DNA of 64,000 nucleotides from Phallus indusiatus (GCA_027605045.1 JAQFWX010000020.1:248001-312000), one strand, 5' to 3'; positions 34,471 to 45,654 are shown, counted from the first letter of the stretch. The notes: a model not told the origin generated them from the letters alone. Program-made: numbers and translations.

Positions 34471-34650
34471 TGTTGAACGTGCACTGGGATGCAACAGTCA
34501 AAAGACGTCATATTAATTGCTGTAGTTTACATACCTGGGATGCAACAGTCAAAAGACGTCAGTCTTTTGCCCGGCGCCCCAGGTTACATGTTACGCGTCG
34601 TGATGCGTGTTATCTACTATCTAACTAGTGATTATATCGTAATTCCAACA
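34471..34650 (-). repeat. Copia 3' LTR
   Basis: This has the TGTTG...CAACA ends and contains two direct copies of GGGATGCAACAGTCAAAAGA. Confidence 0.9.
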
Positions 34651-34665
34651 CTCCCCCTCGATAAA

Positions 34666-35191
34666 TCACGTCGTTAGACTGAATAGCTGGGTCATGTCCG
34701 ACAATTTTGAACCAGATAGAGGCTTCGTTAAACCATCGGCGGGCATGTGCTCTGTCGGGGTGTACTCGACTTTTATGACTTCTTTCGCAACCTCGTCGCA
34801 CAACCAATAGAATCGTAAGTCGAGATGTTTTACCCGACCGTGGTGTTCTGGGTTCTTAGCTACTGACAGTGCTGATTGATTATCGATGTATAACGTGGAT
34901 GGCGAACGGAACTTGTGTCCGAATTCAGTGAAGAGGTTTCGAAGCCACAATATCTCTTGCGCTGTAGAGACTGCGGCGACATATTCGGCCTCTGTGGTTG
35001 AGAGGGTGACAAAGGGCTGTAATCGGCTCATCCAACTGATCGCACCGGTTCCCATCTTTATGACGAATCCGGTTGTTGATCGTTTGTTATCTGGGTTGCC
35101 ACCGTGGTCAGCATCGCTGTAGGAGGCAAATAGTTCTGATGATGTCGGATCAGGTGCGTACTTGATTTTGTAGTCCATCGTCCCTTTCAGA
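34666..35191 (-). CDS. Copia polyprotein, C-terminal piece (RNase H)
   Basis: This is the end of pol. It contains the copia-type RNase H signature (SYSDADHGGNPDNKRSTTGF), further conserved blocks (TTEAEYVA, EILWLRN, YIDNQSA) and a stop 16 bp from the 3' LTR. It is separated from the rest of pol by MITE copy 1. Joining across the MITE, minus one target duplication, keeps the frame. Confidence 0.88.
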
Positions 35192-35532
35192 TAAGGGTCT
35201 CAACGGGTAATGGGTATTGCGGGTAATACCCTCGGATACCCATACCCCCACCCGTGGATATTGCTACCCGTGGGTACAGGTACCCGGCGCTTAATTACCC
35301 GTAAGGGTATGACTCTGAAAATGTGGAATTTTAAGGGTACCCGTTTGTATATACACAATAATTATATAGTAAACTAAGCCAAACCCGCGGGTAATACCCG
35401 TACCCGCACAGGTACCCGCATAAGGGTACCCAGCGCTTAAAATATCCGTTCGGATATGGTATGAGATCTGTGACTGTCAATACCCGCGGATAGGGTACCC
35501 GTATCCGAGTGCCATACCCGTTGAGATCCTTA
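35192..35532. mobile_element. 341-bp hAT-type MITE, copy 1 (in copia pol)
   Basis: The ends are TAAGGGTCTCAACGGG and CCGTTGAGATCCTTA. It is flanked by the 8-bp duplication CTTTCAGA (35184-35191 and 35533-35540). The interior is dense in GGGTA/TACCC motifs in both orientations and has no coding capacity of its own. It is nearly identical to the copies at 44675 and 51974. Confidence 0.92.
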
Positions 35533-37688
35533 CTTTCAGATAACGCAGCAGTCTCTTTAGGGCGATCCAGTGTTGTGGACCCGGCGATTTGCTAAATCGA
35601 GACAGGACACTGACTGCGTATGCAATATCTGGGCGTGTGGCTATTGCTAGGTAAGCAACTGCACCAAGTATGTTTATGTACGGCACTTTGCTCATTTCCT
35701 TTTTCTCTTCTTCGGTAGTTGGTCCCATGGAAGAAGATAAGACGACGTTGGGATTGAGTGGTGTGGAAACAGGCTTGCAATCGGCCATGTTGGCACGCTC
35801 AAGGATATCAATGACGTACTGGCGCTGGGATAGTGTAAGTGACTTTTCTTGTCGATTTCGTTCAATCTTGACACCTAACAAATAGCTTGTCTCTCCAAGA
35901 TCGTGAAGCTTAAAATGTGTTTCTAGTTGCTTCACAAGCGCCCGTATTGCCTCTCCATCCTTTCCAGCAATTGTGATATCATCGACGAACACCGGGACGA
36001 TGATGCGGGTCTTTTCATCATCACGGCCGTACACCCAGACACTGTGTTCACAGCGAACACGCAGGAATCCCATTCCACACAAGGTTTTGTGGAGTTTCTT
36101 GTGCCATTCTCTGCCTGCTTGCTTAAGACCGTATAGTGCACGCTTCAGGCGCAGCGCATGGGTGTTATCAGAGGATTGGAAACCTTCAGGCTCTTTCATG
36201 TACACTTCATCTTCAAGGTCACCGTTGAGGAAAGCTGATGAAACATCGACACTTTTCAGCTCAAGATCTTGTAGAGCTGCAAAGGCAAGGATTGCACGGA
36301 TGGTTGCCCATTTTGGGGTTGGTGAGAAAGTTTCAGTAAAGTCAAATCCCGGTCTTTGTGCGTAGCCTTTTGCAACTAATCTTGCTTTGTAACGCTCTAC
36401 AGAACCATCCGAATTTCGTTTGACCTTGAAGACCCAGCGGCTCCCGATTGCTTTCCGGTTTGCTGGGAGTTGGACTAGCTCAAAGACACCATTTTCCGTC
36501 AGGGCTTGCATTTCGTCTAATGCAGCTTGATACCACATGTGCACTTCTGGTTCCGGTCGTGAAAGGGCTTCAGCTAGCGTCTTCGGCTCATTTTCATGAG
36601 GTGTCGCTGACATGGTGCTTTCTAGCCGACAAGAAAATGCGGCTGCCAACGCTTCCGGAAATGTAAGGTAAAGTTCGTCTTCATTTAGAGCTACTGAATT
36701 CGCGGCTGTATTCTCATCAGTATCCTCATTTTCAGATTCTTCTACTTCCGGATCTGGCGGTTGTCTATTGCGTAAACGGTGGCCACGACCAGTGTTAGGT
36801 TCGGGTATGATTAGGCCATTTTTGCCAAATTTTGGTTCATAGCGTGCTCTTGGAGGGGATGGTGATCTGGAGGATGGTAAACTGGGAAGTGATGTAAGGG
36901 GCGAGTCGACATGTGGTTGTGCTGGGGGAATATCTTCTTCTTCTTCAGATGATGATGATGCCGAGTCGAATAGCTCTACTCCCCCTCGATGAGGTATATC
37001 TGAATGTGGAGCTCCCCCTGATTTGGCGTCTGATTGAGAAGAGGGTGGTAGGAGTGAATCCAAGGAGAAATTAATTAAATGTTTTGTATTTCCAGGAAAT
37101 ACACGTTCATCGAATACAGCGTTACTTGATTCAATTGTGTGCTTTGTTAAGGGGTTATAGAAGATCCAAGCCTTCTTTCCGACTGCATAGCCTATGAATA
37201 TGCATTTTATGGAATGTGAATCTAGGTTCCGCCGTTTCCTTTTTCGAACTAGCACATATGCAAGGCAACCAAAGACGCGCAAATGTGATAGATCCGGTTT
37301 GTGTCCGGTCCAGGCTTCATATGGTGTTGTATTTGGTAAGGCACTAGTCGGGCATCTGTTCCGCACATGTACAAAAGTAGCAACCGCTCTCCACCAGAAT
37401 GACACAGGTAGCTTTGACTCTGTAAGGAGTGTGATCATTGCTTCACCTATTGTTCTGTTCACTCGTTCTGCCACACCATTTTGGTATGCTTCGTCAGTTT
37501 CTGTGTGTCGGCGCTGAATTCCACTGTCATCACAGAACTTAATGAACTCATTTCCCATGTACTCTCCGCCTTCATCATCTTGGAATTCAATGATGCGTAA
37601 GCCTGGGTTTGCATTCTCGGCATATGCTTTATATATCTTGAATGCATTGAATGCATCACTTTTCCGGTGAAGAGGATATACTGCCCAG
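35533..37688 (-). CDS. Copia polyprotein, integrase C-part and reverse transcriptase
   Basis: From the interruption at 37688 the frame runs through the rest of the integrase core (block with EYMGNEF and the Glu in NGVAERVNRT), the integrase C-terminal region (GYAVGKKAWIFYNP), an acidic linker, and a copia reverse transcriptase (RVT_2 type: WVFKVKRNSDGSVERYKARLVAKG; catalytic VFVDDI). It ends at MITE copy 1. The sequence on the far side of the gypsy element (43691) joins in frame after removing one CCCAG duplication. Confidence 0.9.
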
Positions 37689-38040
37689 TGTCACGGTACG
37701 CTAGCGCCTTTTCCGATTATTCGATTTCTTCGATTTCTTTCGGTTTCATTTCGTGTTACGATTTCCTCCATTTCCCGTACTTTGCCGTTTCCATTAGTTC
37801 CATCGTTTTCTCGATTTTTCGATCTCTTCGATTTTCCTCGATTTCTGTCTGTATCTCCTCGGATCCCATGGGGATCAGTCGAGCGCTTCGTATCCTGTAC
37901 TTATATGCGTTTTCCCTAGAGGGGGATACCTAAGCTTGTTCTCTTAGGTTTTCCCTCCTCTAGGTGAGTAGTTAGTCGCTGCCCCTCAATAGATCTTAGG
38001 TTTTCCCTCCTCTAGGTGTGTGCCCTGAGTCGCCCTAACA
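37689..38040 (+). repeat. Gypsy (37689 element) 5' LTR
   Basis: A TATA-like TTATATG at about 37901 stands about 30 bp before AAGCTTGTTCT at 37932, the predicted start of the R region. Confidence 0.9.
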
Positions 38041-38042
38041 GT

Positions 38043-38053
38043 AGAACAAGCTT
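38043..38053 (+). promoter_or_regulatory. Primer-binding site, 11-nt complement of the LTR
   Basis: AGAACAAGCTT begins two bases after the 5' LTR and is the exact reverse complement of LTR positions 37932-37942. It does not resemble a tRNA 3' end. The arrangement is that of the Tf1/sushi group, in which the first 11 nt of the transcript fold back and prime reverse transcription. Confidence 0.75.
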
Positions 38054-38184
38054 CTACCTTTCGGACTGGTTGTTTCTATCGTCGTTTTCTTTCGGAAACT
38101 CTTCGTCAGCAGTGTCTCAGACGTTCCCGACGCTTTCGCCCATAAAACGACCCCTCCGTCCTTCGTTCTTCGATTTCTTTCGTC

Positions 38185-39429
38185 ATGGATCTAGAAGAGA
38201 GTGACCCTACTACTGAAAATCGCCTCTCTGCGATTGAACAAAGAATAGAAGAGCTCGTAACTCATCTCGACCGACTCTTCACCCCTCAGGCTCCTGCTGC
38301 CGATCCCTCTAATCCGACAAACCCCAATCCCAGAGCCTCGGCTCCAAATCCCCAAAACGAGACGAGATCGTCTCGAAACACTCGCCCTGCTGTACCTCTC
38401 GCCTATGATGGGGATCGCAAAAACGGCCGTACATTCTGGAACTCTGTCGATCTTTACATGAGCGTATGTGGCGGCGATTTCCCGAATCTCAGTACCAAAA
38501 TCATTTGGGTACTTTCTTACATGAATAGTGGGCGTGCTGGTGCCTTCGCCGAACTTATTCAGGCCCAGTACAATCGAGGGTTAGTTCCTTATGAGACCTG
38601 GGAAGATTTCCGACAAAAGTTTCGCTCTGAATTCTTCCCGGTAACCGAGGCTGAAGATTCGCTGAACCTCCTTCTCTCAGGACGTTATGCTCAAGGAGGT
38701 CGAAACGTAGATGATTACACTGACGCCTTTCGCATTATCGTGGATCGCGCGGGTTTCACGGTTCATGATGGTCTTGCGTTAACCACCTACTACCGACAGG
38801 GCTTAGATCGAGAAATCGCCAGTAAGGTTGGAACGATGCAGAATCGACCCGATTATAGCGATTACGAAGGCTGGGTTCAAGCCGCTCGTCTTTTCGATCA
38901 AGCTCGTCGTACCAACGATGCTTTCAATGCCACCCAACGACGAGTCGTTCCCGGTAATTCGATTTCAACCCCTCTTACGTCGATTCCGATATCCCGAACT
39001 CGACCCAGCCCTTTCCCGGTCTATCAACGTACAGCTGGACCCCCTATCTACTCCTCACCTCCTTTCCCCCCGCCTCGCGCATCGATTCCTACCACCATCT
39101 CTCCCCCTGTACGACCATCGGTTTCTACTCCGGTTAACGTCGTACCTCCAATCCGAAATGATGCCATGGAGGTTGACGCTGCTCGTCGCCGCATACAGGC
39201 TGAGACAGCCCGGTGTTTCCGATGTGGGCAGTTAGGCCATCTCGTTAAGGACTGCCCACGCGCGTTCGATGTTCGATTCATGCAGGCCGATGAAATCGAC
39301 GAAATTCTCGAACAACGCTTCACTCAACAAGATGTGCTGGAAACGCAGAATCGTGCTGAGATCGCTGTCGAAGAAAATGAGATCGCGATCACTTCGACCA
39401 GAGAGGATTTTCAGAACGGCAGCGAGTAA
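38185..39429 (+). CDS. Gypsy gag (37689 element)
   Basis: 414 aa starting MDLEESDPTTENRL. It has an N-terminal coiled-coil-like segment, a retrotransposon gag domain (WEDFRQKFRSEFFP, around residue 150) and one CCHC zinc knuckle (CFRCGQLGHLVKDCP) near residue 345. It forms the nucleoprotein core of the virus-like particle. Protease follows in the -1 frame. Confidence 0.92.
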   Translation: MDLEESDPTTENRLSAIEQRIEELVTHLDRLFTPQAPAADPSNPTNPNPRASAPNPQNETRSSRNTRPAVPLAYDGDRKNGRTFWNSVDLYMSVCGGDFPNLSTKIIWVLSYMNSGRAGAFAELIQAQYNRGLVPYETWEDFRQKFRSEFFPVTEAEDSLNLLLSGRYAQGGRNVDDYTDAFRIIVDRAGFTVHDGLALTTYYRQGLDREIASKVGTMQNRPDYSDYEGWVQAARLFDQARRTNDAFNATQRRVVPGNSISTPLTSIPISRTRPSPFPVYQRTAGPPIYSSPPFPPPRASIPTTISPPVRPSVSTPVNVVPPIRNDAMEVDAARRRIQAETARCFRCGQLGHLVKDCPRAFDVRFMQADEIDEILEQRFTQQDVLETQNRAEIAVEENEIAITSTREDFQNGSE

Positions 39430-40321
39430 GGGATGCGCCCTCACTGCCGTCATCAAATAGATTCGATGTATTGTACATAGACGACAAGTGCAATGAGACT
39501 TCTGATTCGAATTCTATTGATTCTGATGCATCTATTCCTCCCTCAAATCCTCCGATCCCTGCTCCTCGTCGCCTTTCGATTGGAAAACGCAAGCGGATCC
39601 CCCACGAATACCGTCTGAACGCCACTGCCGGTACTCAGAAACTCGAAATCGATGTAGAACTCCAGAGCACCGACACTGGCGATCTTATTCATTCAAAAGC
39701 GATGCTTGACACCGGTGCCAGTGGGATGTTCCTTGACCAAGACTTTGTCGAGAAAAATCGGCTCCCGAAGATTCGATTACCGAAACCGATTCCTGTTTTC
39801 AATGTTGATGGTACTCCCAATCAAGCAGGAAACATCACGCACGTGGTGGACTTGGTGATGCGATATCAGACACATTCCGAACGTGTCATGTTTGCCGTCA
39901 CTGCCCTCGGCAAGTACCCAGTGCTGCTTGGATTACCCTGGTTCAAGGCTCATAACCCGGTGATTGACTACTCAACTGGTGAGGTTGAGCTGACCCGGTG
40001 TAATCCCGAATGTCGATCTTGTAGACCGCCTCCTGTCGAAAAGAAAGGCCCAAAACGTTTCCTACGTTCAGTTCGAGCAATCCCTCCTGTCACCCTTGAC
40101 GAAACCGAATCCACAGATCCAGATATGCCAGATCTCGTGAATGTGGAGGATGAGTTTCACCCAGAAGAGGGAGATCGACTGTTCGCGGTTTCTCTTAATT
40201 CAGAACCCCTGGACAGTTGCCGCATCAGAGCAACTGAAACCATCTCACAGCGATTGGCTCAGGCACATGCGAATAACACAAGGGGTACACTCAAATCTGG
40301 ATTTCGAGAAATCGTCCCGAA
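39430..40321 (+). CDS. Gypsy protease region (37689 element)
   Basis: The frame opens upstream of 39471 without its own ATG, as expected for a part expressed by frameshift from gag. The retropepsin-like core shows AMLDTGASG, and further on LLGLPWF. Near 40310 the frame must change by one base to enter the reverse transcriptase; a C run there is one short. Confidence 0.85.
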
Positions 40322-41497
40322 ATGTTCCACGATTTCGAAGACGTTTTCGCGAAAGAGTCTTTCGATTCATTGCCACCTTCGAAGAAGTGGGATCATGCGA
40401 TAGAGCTCCTACCTGATTCGGATCCCAAGTTTTGCAAGGTGTACCCCCTTTCGCCTAATGAACAGAAGGAGCTCGATGCGTTTCTGGAAGAGAATCTTCG
40501 TTCTGGTCGAATCCGCCCCTCGAAATCGCCCATGGCTTCCCCGGTTTTCTTTATCAAGAAGAAAGACGGCTCTCTACGACTTATTCAAGACTATCGGGCT
40601 CTCAACGCGATGACCATCAAAAATCGATACCCGTTACCCCTAATTCCCGAACTTGTCAACAAATTAAGGGGGGCGAAGTACTTCACGAAACTCGATGTTA
40701 GATGGGGATACAACAATGTTCGCATCAAAGAGGGCGACGAGTGGAAAGCAGCATTTCGCACGAATCGAGGACTGTTCGAACCCTTGGTCATGTTCTTTGG
40801 TTTGACTAACAGTCCAGCAACCTTCCAGACGATGATGAACGAGATTTTCGAAGACATGATCACGGAAGGGGTTGTGGCTGTTTATATCGACGATATCCTG
40901 ATCTACACGAGAACGAAAGAAGAACACGATCACATCACACGTCGTGTCTTAGAACGGCTAAGGGAGCATAAACTCTATCTCAAAGCCGAGAAGTGTGAAT
41001 TCTGTCGTACTAAGATCGAGTATTTAGGTCTGGTCATCTCCGAGAACACTGTCGAAATGGATCCCGCGAAGGTGTCGGGTGTCAGAGATTGGCCAGTCCC
41101 GAAAAATGTCACCGAGGTGCAGTCGTTTTTGGGTTTTGCAAACTTCTATCGTCGATTTATCAAGGACTTCTCACTGATCGCTGTCCCCTTATTCGGTCTC
41201 ACTAAGAAAGAAGCCCCGTTTGTCTGGTCCGACATTTGTCAACAAGCTTTCGATTCTCTGAAATCGGCAATGACCTCTGCCCCGGTTCTTGCGATTCCTG
41301 ATCCATCGAAGCCCTATCGGGTAGAAGCTGACAGTTCTGATTTCGCGACAGGTGCCGTCTTGTCTCAACCTTCTCTCGAGGACAACAAATGGCATCCAGT
41401 GGCTTTCTTCTCGAAGGCTTTGAGCCCGGTGGAGCGAAATTACGAAATCCACGATAAAGAGATGTTAGCTATCATTCGAGCATTAGAAGAGTGGTGA
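40322..41497 (+). CDS. Gypsy reverse transcriptase (37689 element)
   Basis: This has the Ty3-type reverse transcriptase blocks: SPMASPVFFIKKKDG, DYRALN, KLDVRWGYNN, FGLTNSPATFQ and catalytic YIDDIL, then the start of RNase H (VEADSSDFATGAVLSQ). It ends in a TGA at 41495 within the conserved EEW-HFLEG stretch, where a single C-to-T change of an Arg codon would explain the stop. Confidence 0.92.
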   Translation: MFHDFEDVFAKESFDSLPPSKKWDHAIELLPDSDPKFCKVYPLSPNEQKELDAFLEENLRSGRIRPSKSPMASPVFFIKKKDGSLRLIQDYRALNAMTIKNRYPLPLIPELVNKLRGAKYFTKLDVRWGYNNVRIKEGDEWKAAFRTNRGLFEPLVMFFGLTNSPATFQTMMNEIFEDMITEGVVAVYIDDILIYTRTKEEHDHITRRVLERLREHKLYLKAEKCEFCRTKIEYLGLVISENTVEMDPAKVSGVRDWPVPKNVTEVQSFLGFANFYRRFIKDFSLIAVPLFGLTKKEAPFVWSDICQQAFDSLKSAMTSAPVLAIPDPSKPYRVEADSSDFATGAVLSQPSLEDNKWHPVAFFSKALSPVERNYEIHDKEMLAIIRALEEW

Positions 41498-43093
41498 CAT
41501 TTCTTGGAAGGTGCGACTCATCCGATTGACATTCGCACGGATCACAAAAACCTAGAGTACTTCATGACGGCTCGTAATCTAAATCGCAGGCAAGCTCGTT
41601 GGTCGGTTTATCTCGCGCGCTTCGATTTCACCTTGCGGCATATACCTGGTAAATCAATGGGTAAGCCTGACGGCCTTTCGCGTCGTGCCGATCATGGCTC
41701 GGGAAAGCTGGACAATCGAGATATCACTCTAATCCGACCCGAAATGTTTGCCGTCAACGCCATGCAAACATTCCGCCTTAGAGGGGAGGAGGACGAGTTC
41801 CTAGGCCAGATACGGAAAGCGAACAGAGAAGGCAAACGAGAAGATAGCGTTTCGAAAGCCATCGAATCCCTTAAGGCGATAGGTGGGAGATCAGTTCACA
41901 CCAGTGAATGGGCTGAAGATCAAGACGTCATTTACTACCGAGGGAAGATCTATGTTCCCGAAGTAGACGATCTACGGCGAGAAATCGTTCAACGACACCA
42001 TGACACCAAACTCGCTGGTCACCCAGGTCGATTTAAAACATTGGAACTGGTATCGCGAACCTTTTGGTGGCCGGGGATTTCTCGATATGTACAGCGGTAT
42101 GTAGAGGCTTGCGACACTTGTATGCGGACGAAACCTTCTCGACATGCTCCATATGGCGAACTACAACCTACCGAAACTCCAAATCGACCTTGGCAATTCA
42201 TATCAGTCGATTTCATTGTCGAACTCCCCGAATCGAATGGTTATGACGCAATCCTCTCTGTAGTAGACTCGTTGACGAAACGGGTTCATTTCGTCCCAAC
42301 ATTTACTACTGTTGACGCTTCTGGCCTTGCATCTCTCTACCTCCAACACGTCTGGAAGTTGCATGGACTACCCGAGAAGATCATCTCAGATCGCGGACCT
42401 CAGTTCTCGTCTCGTTTTACCCAGGAACTCTCTCGATTACTTGGCATTCGGCTTGCGCGCTCTACTGCATACCACCCCCAGACCGATGGTCAGACAGAAC
42501 GAGCGAACGCTGAAGTAGAGCAGTATCTTCGTATCTTCACCTCTGAGCGTCAAGACGACTGGGATCGATTGCTACCGATGGCCGAGTTCGCATATAACAA
42601 TCATGTTCATTCGGCTACCCAAGCGACACCTTTCGAACTCGATACTGGTCGCCATCCTCGAATGGGTTTCGAACCGCGTTCAACAGAATCGAAGATCGAA
42701 TCGGTTAATGACTTCAAGAATAGGATGTCTCATTCTTGGGAGGAAGCTCGCGCTGCGATTCTTAAGGCTAAGGACGACATGGCTAAGTACTACGATCGTA
42801 AACATTTACCGGCTCCTAACTACAAATCTGGAGATAAGGTTTATCTAGATGCTAGCGACATCAAAACCACTCGTCCATCTGCCAAATTATCGCATCGCTT
42901 TCTAGGCCCATTTCCTATCGCGACCAAAGTCGGGACCCGCTCATATCGACTCGTTCTACCGAAATCGATGTCTCGAATTCACCCCGTGTTCCACGTCAGT
43001 AAGTTGAAACCAATGAGACCGGACAGTATACCAGGTCGTCGTTCTAAACCTCCTCCACCCCGGAGATTCGCGATGATGGTGAACATTATGTAG
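41498..43093 (+). CDS. Gypsy RNase H end and integrase (37689 element)
   Basis: Same frame as the reverse transcriptase, after the TGA. It begins with RNase H (DIRTDHKNLEYF), then the HHCC integrase zinc finger (HHDTKLAGH ... CDTCMRTK), the D,D-35-E core (Asp in SVDFIVELP, Asp in IISDRGPQF, Glu in GQTERANAE) and the GPY-type C-terminal module. The frame is lost at about 43065 in a run of four C. Confidence 0.9.
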   Translation, partial: HFLEGATHPIDIRTDHKNLEYFMTARNLNRRQARWSVYLARFDFTLRHIPGKSMGKPDGLSRRADHGSGKLDNRDITLIRPEMFAVNAMQTFRLRGEEDEFLGQIRKANREGKREDSVSKAIESLKAIGGRSVHTSEWAEDQDVIYYRGKIYVPEVDDLRREIVQRHHDTKLAGHPGRFKTLELVSRTFWWPGISRYVQRYVEACDTCMRTKPSRHAPYGELQPTETPNRPWQFISVDFIVELPESNGYDAILSVVDSLTKRVHFVPTFTTVDASGLASLYLQHVWKLHGLPEKIISDRGPQFSSRFTQELSRLLGIRLARSTAYHPQTDGQTERANAEVEQYLRIFTSERQDDWDRLLPMAEFAYNNHVHSATQATPFELDTGRHPRMGFEPRSTESKIESVNDFKNRMSHSWEEARAAILKAKDDMAKYYDRKHLPAPNYKSGDKVYLDASDIKTTRPSAKLSHRFLGPFPIATKVGTRSYRLVLPKSMSRIHPVFHVSKLKPMRPDSIPGRRSKPPPPRRFAMMVNIM

Positions 43094-43296
43094 TTGAAGA
43101 AATATTGGACAGTCGCGTTTTCCGCCGGCGACTGGAGTTCAAGGTTCGCTGGGAGGGCTATGGTCCAGAGCACGACCAATGGATTCCCGAGAAAGATGTC
43201 GCAGCACACGATCTCGTACAAGATTTCTATCGATCTCATCCGAATGCACCCAGAATGATTGGCGGTCTTATTTTCCTTCCGCGTCCTAATAGCTGA
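43070..43296 (+). CDS. Chromodomain at the pol C-terminus (37689 element)
   Basis: In the next frame the sequence reads VVEEILDSRV...FKVRWEGYGPEHDQWIPEKDV, a typical chromodomain with the aromatic residues that bind methylated histone H3 tails. In chromoviruses this domain directs integration into heterochromatin. It belongs to pol and is separated only by the 1-nt frame change. Confidence 0.9.
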
Positions 43297-43338
43297 ATCT
43301 CAGGCGTCGGGTCGCCGCCTTGTTGAAGGGGGGGGTGG

Positions 43339-43690
43339 TGTCACGGTACGCTAGCGCCTTTTCCGATTATTCGATTTCTTCGATTTCTTTCGGTTTCATT
43401 TCGTGTTACGATTTCCTCCATTTCCCGTACTTTGCCGTTTCCATTAGTTCCATCGTTTTCTCGATTTTTCGATCTCTTCGATTTTCCTCGATTTCTGTCT
43501 GTATCTCCTCGGATCCCATGGGGATCAGTCGAGCGCTTCGTATCCTGTACTTATATGCGTTTTCCCTAGAGGGGGATACCTAAGCTTGTTCTCTTAGGTT
43601 TTCCCTCCTCTAGGTGAGTAGTTAGTCGCTGCCCCTCAATAGATCTTAGGTTTTCCCTCCTCTAGGTGTGTGCCCTGAGTCGCCCTAACA
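43339..43690 (+). repeat. Gypsy (37689 element) 3' LTR
   Basis: 352 bp; I find no difference from the 5' LTR. Confidence 0.92.
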
Positions 43691-44674
43691 CCCAGAAGCG
43701 GGAAGAGTCACATATGAATGTGATCCAGTAATTGTATCCCTCAGGGGTACTGGTAGACATTGGACCTTTGAGATCAGAATAGATTCGAGCTAGTTTTGTC
43801 TCATGTGGGACATGCGGCTTCTTTGGGACATTGTGACGATGGAGCTTTCCGGAGATACACGGTTCACATATAGGATCCGGAGTTGTCAAGGCTGTGTGTT
43901 TCACACCTTTTACTAGTTGGTGTTCAATCATAGAGCGGACTTTCTCTGATGATATGTGTGCACAGCGACGATGCCAGAGTGTTAGGTCCATCTTGCATGT
44001 GCTTGTTTGACTCGAGTTTGCAGCTATCATTACAGACTCTCTGGGGAAGATTTCGGTGTGGCCGCGAAGGTAACCGATGTTGTCTTCTGTGATTCTAGCT
44101 GAGAAGCGAACTTTGTTTCCATGCAAGAAGTCAACGGTGGATTTCATGATGTTCACAGTGTAGCCCTTCTCACGGGTGAGATAGAATGGTGATAATAGAT
44201 TATTTCTAAGCGCAGGTACATGAAGAACATCATGGAATTCAACTGGTTCTAGATCCTCCCCTTTTTCTCCTTTTGGCCAGAAAACGACTAGTCCGACTCC
44301 TGCCGAATAGATGATGGTATCGTTGGCGAGGCGAATAGGAACTCGATGAGGGGTGTACATCTTGAACCACATGCGATGTGGTGTCATGTTACGAGACGCG
44401 CCTGTATCAGTATTCCAGTCAGCAGACGCTGGTGATGAAGCATCAAAACTTGCAAGAGAGGCAGACTCTTCTTTGACTTCCGTGATAGTCGCCTTCTCGC
44501 CTTTGTTCTTCTTCTCCTCATTGTACTTCGCCGCCGCTTTCTCTTGGTCTCTCAGCCGTGACGCTTGCTTTTGATAGCAGTTGTCCTCTATGTGGTTAGG
44601 ACGAGAGCACCAAGTGCATTTGACAGGGGTCTTGTCTGGAACAGCTTTCATAGCGGCAGTTGATGTGGATACAG
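43691..44674 (-). CDS. Copia polyprotein, zinc knuckle, protease and start of integrase
   Basis: From 44674 the frame shows a CCHC knuckle (CTWCSRPNHIEDNCYQK), the aspartic protease active site (DTGASRNM), the GAG-pre-integrase motif (LWHRRCAHIS...CEPCISGK) and the first integrase Asp (IYSDLKGP). It stops where the gypsy element is inserted and resumes at 37688. Confidence 0.9.
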
Positions 44675-45015
44675 TAAGGGTCTCAACGGGTAATGGGTAT
44701 TGCGGGTAATACCCTCGGATACCCATACCCCCACCCGTGGATATTGCTACCCGTGGGTACAGGTACCCGGCGCTTATTTACCCGTAAGGGTATGACTCTG
44801 AAAATGTGGAATTTTAAGGGTACCTGTTTGTATATACACAATAATTATATAGTAAACTAAGCCAAACCCGCGGGTAATACCCGTACCCGCACAGGTACCC
44901 GCATAAGGGTACCCGGCGCTTAAAATATCCGTTCGGGTATGGTATGAGATCTGTGACTGTCAATACCCGCGGATAGGGTACCCGTATCCGAGTGCCATAC
45001 CCGTTGAGATCCTTA
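44675..45015. mobile_element. 341-bp hAT-type MITE, copy 2 (in copia gag)
   Basis: Same termini and length as copy 1; 8-bp duplication GGATACAG (44667-44674 and 45016-45023). Few differences from copy 1. Confidence 0.92.
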
Positions 45016-45654
45016 GGATACAGTATCGCGAAGTTGCGCCTGATTTTCATGATTGTGAAATGCTGCACGTAGGGAGGTTAGGCTGAGCTTATCGATGAGG
45101 AAGAGCGAGTCAATGAAGCCAGAATACTCTGTGGGTAAGCTACGTATGAGGGCCATGCAGAGGAGTTCTTCGTCTAATTGTTGCATAGTATAATGCTCAG
45201 GGCGAAGGGATTTGATGGCAGTCATCATGCGCGAACCACGTCCGAGTAGGTTAGTCAAAGTCTCGCCTTCTTCTTTGCGAATGTTGAAGAGAGCGTCATA
45301 GGCGCTGAAACGCGGGCCTGCTTTGGGCTGCTGGTGGTTCTCCTTCAAACGTGTCCACATGAGTTGTGGATCATCTTGGCAATCGCGCACGAGATCTTTT
45401 TGCGATTCATCAATGCAAAGGAAGATAGCACCTGCTGCAGAGTCTCTTGTGTTTTTCCAATCCTTAAGATCGAGGCGTTCTTGACGCGTCGGGTCACTAG
45501 GGTTTTTGGGTGTAGGTTCAGGTTCGCCTTCGACAGCCGACCATTCGCGTCGCGTTTTGAGAAAAGATTTCATGTTCTCGCTCCACGAAGCATAGTTGCT
45601 GGGGGTGCCTGTGAGGTTGTCAAAGCTTTTCTTGGTGGAATTGAAGCCAGACAT
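45016..45654 (-). CDS. Copia gag N-terminal part
   Basis: It starts at the ATG at 45654 (MSGFNSTKKSFDNLTG). It has the copia gag domain (NYASWSENMKSFLKT ... WKNTRDSAAGAI ... LMWTRLKE). It continues in frame into the zinc-knuckle piece when MITE copy 2 and one target duplication are removed. Confidence 0.88.

Larger units (their letters stand above)
37689..43690 (+). mobile_element. Ty3/gypsy chromovirus, complete, with self-priming-type leader
   Basis: The LTRs (37689-38040 and 43339-43690, each 352 bp) look identical and begin TGTCACGG and end CCTAACA. The target duplication is CCCAG. Order: gag, protease, RT, RNase H, integrase, chromodomain. The polypurine tract is GAAGGGGGGGG just before 43339. 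It is inserted in the copia integrase, opposite to the host element's strand. Identical LTRs indicate a recent insertion, but three frame changes and one stop codon break the coding region. Confidence 0.95.

Noticed and set aside
35192..35532. GGGTA/TACCC repeats as an internal telomere-like tract
   Set aside because: The motif is not a tandem array. It is bounded by terminal inverted repeats and an 8-bp target duplication, so it is a MITE.
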